Assembly (NCBI RefSeq): GCF_001540865.1
Contig: NC_033629.1
Coordinates: 10,041,873-10,105,872, forward strand
Origin: Ananas comosus
Lineage: Eukaryota; Streptophyta; Magnoliopsida; Poales; Bromeliaceae
Reading direction: 5' to 3'
DNA: 64,000 bases
Shown: positions 59,543-64,000 of the stretch, in pieces
How positions within the stretch are numbered: the first letter of the stretch is position 1
Layout of the letters: each line of letters starts with the position of its first letter
Notes under the pieces: generated by a model
What the model was told of the DNA's origin: nothing
The model's input: the letters and a program-made list of their open reading frames with translations, nothing else
Database searches by the model: none
Position numbers and translations under genes: made by a program

Positions 59543-59845
59543 TATTTTCTTGGAATTTTTTACCAAACACCCTTTAAAAAATTCGTCTTTGGTTAAAGAA
59601 CTCGTTTAAAAAATTTATTTAACTAAACAACCCTTATAAAATTTTCTAAAGAGGGAGAATGATTCACTACTTATTAAAGTTTTATTGAACGTGAAGATTA
59701 CTTCAGAGTCTCTCATTTATCTTTTCACTATAACACTGAATTGAACGAAATAAAATTAGTTTGCCAATTAAAATTCATTTCACAAATTATAAACTTTTTT
59801 GGAGGGTCAATTTTAAAAAAAAAAAGCCCTATTTTCTTTCATCAA

Positions 59846-60655
59846 ACGCCTCAACTACTACCGAATTAGCCTATTGGTTTTTATATTTAGAAAAATATGA
59901 TTTGCATATTTCAAAATAGAAAGTAAATGCTTATTCAAAAAATTGATTGATAAAAAAATTGAAAAATATAGATCCTTGAATGAAGACAAGTACTGAGTTG
60001 TTTGGTTCCATATAAAACTGTAAAAGATAAGTTTTGGTCAATTTGTATAAAAAAATTATTAGTTTTGAGCTTTTGCAAAAGTGGTCCATATTTTCTAATT
60101 TTACAGATTCGAACCGAAGTTTTCACCGTTTGACCAAATACCCCTCATCTAAATCCGCCTCTCGCGTATTCCCTCATATACATATACCACAATTACGACC
60201 TCTTGGGCGGGCATTAAATGCACCCCAAGCATCTTTACGCAACCTCCTACTTATCTGAATGCAAATCAAATCGGCTCAGTTATTCAACAACCCTGGTATT
60301 TGTTATTCAGCTTTTAAAAATTAAATATACTGAAGCTACATGACAAAAACTATACGCATGGCAACATGAATAATAATGCAACGCAAATGAGCAACATAAA
60401 GATAAATGGTGCAACACCCCTTCTAGCAGTGCAGCTTGCAGTTAATATCAATGCAACTCCTGTCGTTAACCGTGCGAAGCTGGCATTCAATCTTCTCCCT
60501 CACCGGGGCAACATCCTACTTCCCAGTAAGGGGGTCAGGCAGTCATCTTCTCAAATCACAAGAAATGTAGGGGAGTTTATTTCAAAATGCTTTAAGTCCA
60601 GGTGATGCGAGATCTATCTCACATGTTCGGCTGGCTATCAGACTCTGATATTAAA
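59846..60655. other. Intergenic, no confirmed gene
   Basis: AT-rich to moderately mixed sequence. Just before 60656, ACTCTGATATTAAA is the complement of a degenerate tRNA-Met primer site. The part before it may therefore be internal sequence of a miniature retroelement. Confidence 0.4.
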
Positions 60656-61029
60656 TGTAACGATCCGATCCGCCAGTAATAATAGCTCGTTGGACCGAAA
60701 TCACCGACCCAAAATGCTTAAGCCCAGTTATTATTAATAGTGAGTCTATCACTTGTAAACCCATCACACTCTCTCACATTATCCGATATAGGACTAATCG
60801 GATGTCACATACTCTTCTCGTGTAAATCATGGCATCCTCGTCAGTCCAGTCCAATTATATACATAGTTTCAGATTTATTAACAATATCCATCTCACACTT
60901 TTGACTGCATATGAGGCTCTAATATTAAATGTAATGATCCGACATGTTAAAAATAATAATTGGGTTTAAACATTTTGGGCTGTTGGTTGGGCCTAATAAA
61001 TTATTATTGCTAGTAGGCCGATCATTACA
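60656..61029 (-). mobile_element. Diverged TRIM relative
   Basis: A 154-bp LTR-like unit (60656-60809) runs TGTAACGATCC to GATGTCACA and matches the LTRs at 24236-25116 (GTAATAATAGCTCGTTGG, CCCAAAATGCTTAAGCCCAG). After about 120 bp of internal sequence and a primer-site complement (GAGGCTCTAATATTAAA), a second unit at 60930-61029 begins TGTAATGATC and ends GATCATTACA. Most of the second unit is in the opposite orientation, so the element is rearranged. Confidence 0.65.
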
Positions 61030-61763
61030 TAATTAACAAAGATCTAGAGTTTTAGGAGACATTTATCTCAATTTAAAAATTCAAAGGACCGGAATAAGAC
61101 AGTGCCATAAGTTCAGGGACTAGCAACGCAATTCTAGATAAATAATCCCTCGATTACTTGCTCATCAAGAACCAATTCCAATTTTCAAAACGTACTTAAA
61201 CTGGGACCCCTCTCCCATATCCAAAACCCCAACTACCCCACGCAATCGTATCCATCCCTAATTATAAATAAATAAATAAATTAATTAATTAATTAATTAT
61301 GGTTAAAATATAAACATTTTCTAAAAATATTTTTTTTTACGTAGTTTACTCTTCTGTCTTTCAGAATCCTCTAATTTATCTCCTTAAAATTTAAAATTAT
61401 AATACTTTAATCTTACAAAATTACTATTTCATTACCGCTTCATGCATATATAATAATACGGTACAACTAGAAAACTAATAATGAATCAATTTTATTCTTA
61501 GAAATGATAAAGGAAAAGCTTAATAAGTAAACAATATGAAATCTTTTTACAAATTATTTAATTGAAGGAAAAGAAAAAGATTATTATGAATTCTCACAAT
61601 TTCTCAAATATAATGTGTATTTTAGAAAATTATTCAATTATATTGTACAACAAATGCACGAATAGTGACAGAATAATAGGTGTACTGGATTAGATACGAC
61701 AACTTTAAATTATAATAAGGAGGCAAAGTGGAGGCAAAGTGGATGTTCTTAAAACATAAGAGG
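61030..61763. other. Intergenic, nothing recognised
   Basis: AT-rich with an (ATTA)n/(AATA)n stretch near 61264-61300. No gene seen. Confidence 0.5.
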
Positions 61764-62594
61764 TGTTGGTAGCCGAATTTTCCGATCCTTGACCCGGTCA
61801 AAAATCTTCCTCGGGGAGCGCATCGGGGTGAGGAACGGCTGCGGATGGTGACCCTTGAAGTGTACGCCCTTCGACAGATCAAACGATTAGGCTGACGAGG
61901 AATCGAGCCAGCCGGGTTCGAAAACCTTTACTGTGGAATCGGTTCGGTTTGATGAGCCGAATGTACGAACTGTACAGGAATCAATGTCGGCAGAAGTGCC
62001 GAATGGAAAAAGTACATAATAACTGGTTGGCTGAAAGAGCCGAATGTCTTTATATACTAATAAAAAAGAGTGTGCCCGAAGGGCATACAGACTAAGAAAT
62101 ATAGTTTACAACATAGTGATTCCCGTGGGGCAGACAGATTCTGCAAATGTAGTCTACAACGGAGTGATGCCCGTGGGGCAAACAGACTTCAGGATTCTAC
62201 ATAGCGAACTACTCCTAGGAAAGCAGTAAATCCGAAAAAGAAAAAGATTACATTTAGACTATTCCTAGAAAAGCGATAAAATGCAGAGGAAATAAAGGTG
62301 GTCTTCTCGTTCAGGATGGAGAAAGACCCTTATTGCAGGCTTCGAAATTACTATTTATAGTAATATCAACCCACATTATTGGTTGGTTGAAAGTAGTGGG
62401 GAGAGTGGTTGTAACTATGATCGTGGAAGTTACGCCCACTTCTCATGAAAGTTACGCCCCACTTCTAAACCGTTCCCGCCTAAACGCTCTTAACCTTCAA
62501 GCGCCTTATTGCCGACTCCTGGTGTACCACGTGTCCTTATTTTTTTGGCTCATACGTGGATTAGGTCGGGATATTAATTTTTTTGGCATCAACA
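61764..62594 (-). mobile_element. Solo LTR (831 bp), family A
   Basis: On the plus strand it starts TGTTGGTAGCC and ends GGCATCAACA. The perfect 5-bp duplication AGAGG lies at 61759-61763 and 62595-62599. On the minus strand it has TATAAATAG (62359-62351), AGACCACCTTTATT and the repeated GGGCATCACTCC/CAGAC words, all shared with the solo LTR at 16781. It is the same family in inverted orientation. Confidence 0.9.
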
Positions 62595-62599
62595 AGAGG

Positions 62600-62900
62600 T
62601 AAAATGCAAAAGTTGTACCACATAATTTATACGCAAAATAGTGACAGGATAGTAACATTACTAAGTGCTACAGTTTCAAATCATATTAAAGAGATAAACT
62701 AGAGATTTTAAAAGATAGGGAGGTTAAATTTATACCTAAGTTTTTAAATACCTTTCTAAGAATCAACCTTAGATGGTAGTAAGGGAATATTTTAAGGAGT
62801 TTTTTGAAATAAACAAAAATAAATTAGATATTTTTAAAGTGTTGTAGGGCATATTAGATATTAGTATTTCTAAATCATCTATAGATATGATGAATCGAGA
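62600..62900. other. Intergenic, nothing recognised
   Basis: AT-rich sequence between a solo LTR and the GC-rich block. No gene or element end. Confidence 0.5.
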
Positions 62901-62993
62901 GTTCTCCTGTGGCCGACGTGTTCGTTCCTCAGCGCCTCCCTCTCTGCTGTTTTTTCCCGGGCGGGCGCGAGCGGGCGCCGGGTGCGGGTCGCG

Positions 62994-63610
62994 CACACGT
63001 GGGGGAGAGAGAGGGGGGAGGAGAGAGAAAGAGAGCCCGGGGGTGGGGAGAGGGAGAGGGGGGGAGAGAGAGAGAGAGAGGGAGGCGGGGGGCCTGCCGT
63101 GTGCGGGTGCGACCCGCGCCCCCCACGCGCGCACGCGAGAGTGAGAGAGGGAGCCGAAAGTGGGGTGATGGAGAGGGAGAGACGGTGAGTAGAAGGTGCA
63201 GAGAGAGACTAGGGAAGGGGGCCTGCCATGTGCGCGCGAGCCGTACCCACGCGGACACGCCAGAGAACGAAGAGAGTCTCTCTCTCTCCCACCCTCTCCT
63301 CTTTCCTTCTTCTTTCTCTACCCTCTCCCCCTCCCCGCCCCCACCTCTCTCCTTCTCTCTCCCCCTTTGCCCTTCCCTCCACTGGGTCCTGTCTATGTCG
63401 CAGGCCCACCCCCCCCGCCTAGCCGAGCAGATTGATACAGTCCTCTCTCTCTCCCCCTCCTCTTCCCCTCTTTCATGCCCTCTCCCCCCCCCGCCAAAAC
63501 TCTTCCCCTTGTCTCCTTTCTCCCTCTCTCGTCCTCCTCTTTCCTTCCCTTCTCTCTCCCCCTCTTTTTCTCTCCCTCCCCCCGGCTCTCTCTCTCTCTC
63601 CCCTCTCCCC
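62994..63610 (+). repeat. Paired polypurine and polypyrimidine tracts in GC-rich block
   Basis: 62994-63100 and 63138-63222 are G/A-rich with (GA)n and G-runs. 63272-63385 and 63436-63610 are C/T-rich with (CT)n and C-runs. Long reading frames on both strands follow simple sequence and have no recognised domain. Between the tracts, GGGGGCCTGCCATGTGCG-like words occur twice. Confidence 0.8.
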
Positions 63611-63813
63611 AGGGGAGTGCGTGGCGAGCGAGGGCGCGGAGGCTGCGGGGCGCCGGTGGCCGGGGTGCGGCTCTCCGGACGCTGCTGCGGACGCAAGCCG
63701 AGGGCCTCCCCGCGGGCGCTAGCGCGGGGCGCTCGAGGGCGCGGGAGCAGGGCGCAACGCGGGCTCTACGCGGAGTCGCAAAAAATTGCGGCTCATAGCC
63801 GTGGTTTTCACGA

Positions 63814-63877
63814 GGTCCACGAGGCCACTTCGGCCTCGTGGACCACATGAGAGGGAGGTCCACAGTGGACCTCCCTC
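63814..63877 (+). repeat. Two adjacent perfect hairpins
   Basis: Hairpin 1 has arms GGTCCACGAGGCC (63814-63826) and its exact complement (63832-63844), loop ACTTC. Hairpin 2 has arms GAGGGAGGTCCAC (63851-63863) and its exact complement (63865-63877), loop one base. They sit directly before a (TA)n run. Confidence 0.95.
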
Positions 63878-63895
63878 TGATTCTATATATATATA

Positions 63896-64000
63896 TATTA
63901 GAGCTAGACTGGAATACTATGGACGACAAAAGATTCTTTTTACTATCAAGTTTTTAATCCTTAGATGAGAAATTATAGGGTTAGGATGATATTAATCCTT
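63896..64000. mobile_element. (TA)n-targeting MITE, cut by window end
   Basis: After a (TA)n run it starts near GAGCTAGACTGGAATACTAT. The interior GGGTTAGGATGATATTAATCC is the complement of the shared interior of the elements at 13095, 37850 and 44442. The other end is outside the window. Confidence 0.6.

Noticed and set aside
62909..63850. Long overlapping reading frames on both strands of the GC-rich block
   Set aside because: Composition is simple (GA)n/(CT)n sequence, several frames are open at once, and no domain, splice pattern or start context supports a gene.
63814..63895. Helitron 3' end (hairpin followed by CTGA)
   Set aside because: The CTGA overlaps the hairpin instead of following it by about 10 bases, and no TC start or Rep/helicase sequence was found.

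Overview
This window looks like nuclear DNA of a flowering plant, most likely a monocot. It holds two intron-rich housekeeping genes with GC-rich first exons, three intronless eight-cysteine (HyPRP/DC2.15-type) genes with GC-rich bodies, AT-rich intergenic DNA, and a dense load of plant transposons. I cannot name the species from sequence alone. Single ambiguous bases (n) sit at 10852 and 15883.

Layout. 482-7871 (minus) is the organellar asparaginyl-tRNA synthetase gene; 14 exons are visible and the last lies beyond the left edge. 8-13 kb is intergenic, with a palindromic foldback element (9589-10158) and a 2.6 kb hAT-type element (10471-13065). Three HyPRP paralogues follow: a frameshifted copy at 14490 (plus), an intact copy at 33676-33275 (minus), and a Gly/Ser-linker copy at 41757-42296 (plus). 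Between the first two lie solo LTRs, an 8 kb mosaic of unrelated tandem arrays (18821-26963), a three-LTR miniature retrotransposon, a Copia fragment, CACTA-type MITEs and a decayed LINE. 46834-58938 (minus) is a complete nine-exon SKA1 (spindle and kinetochore-associated protein 1) gene, whose two giant introns hold a LINE 3' end, minisatellites and a solo LTR. The right end has a second foldback element, miniature retroelement pieces, a solo LTR and a GC-rich purine/pyrimidine block ending in two perfect hairpins.

I resolved all but the last exon of the synthetase and all of SKA1 by reading splice junctions (GT-AG, phases consistent). Four solo LTRs have exact 5-bp target duplications (ATAAC, TAGTC, GCCAA, AGAGG). 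No intact LTR retrotransposon was seen, so LTR-LTR recombination has been frequent here.

The most unusual signal is the array at 25728-26963. About 18 hairpins share a 9-nt loop (near CACATATAC), while the stems differ from unit to unit and stay complementary. Other notable points are a foldback element built of six nested palindromes, a tRNA-derived SINE that shares its 3' tail with a LINE in the window, and an E2F-type site just upstream of SKA1.
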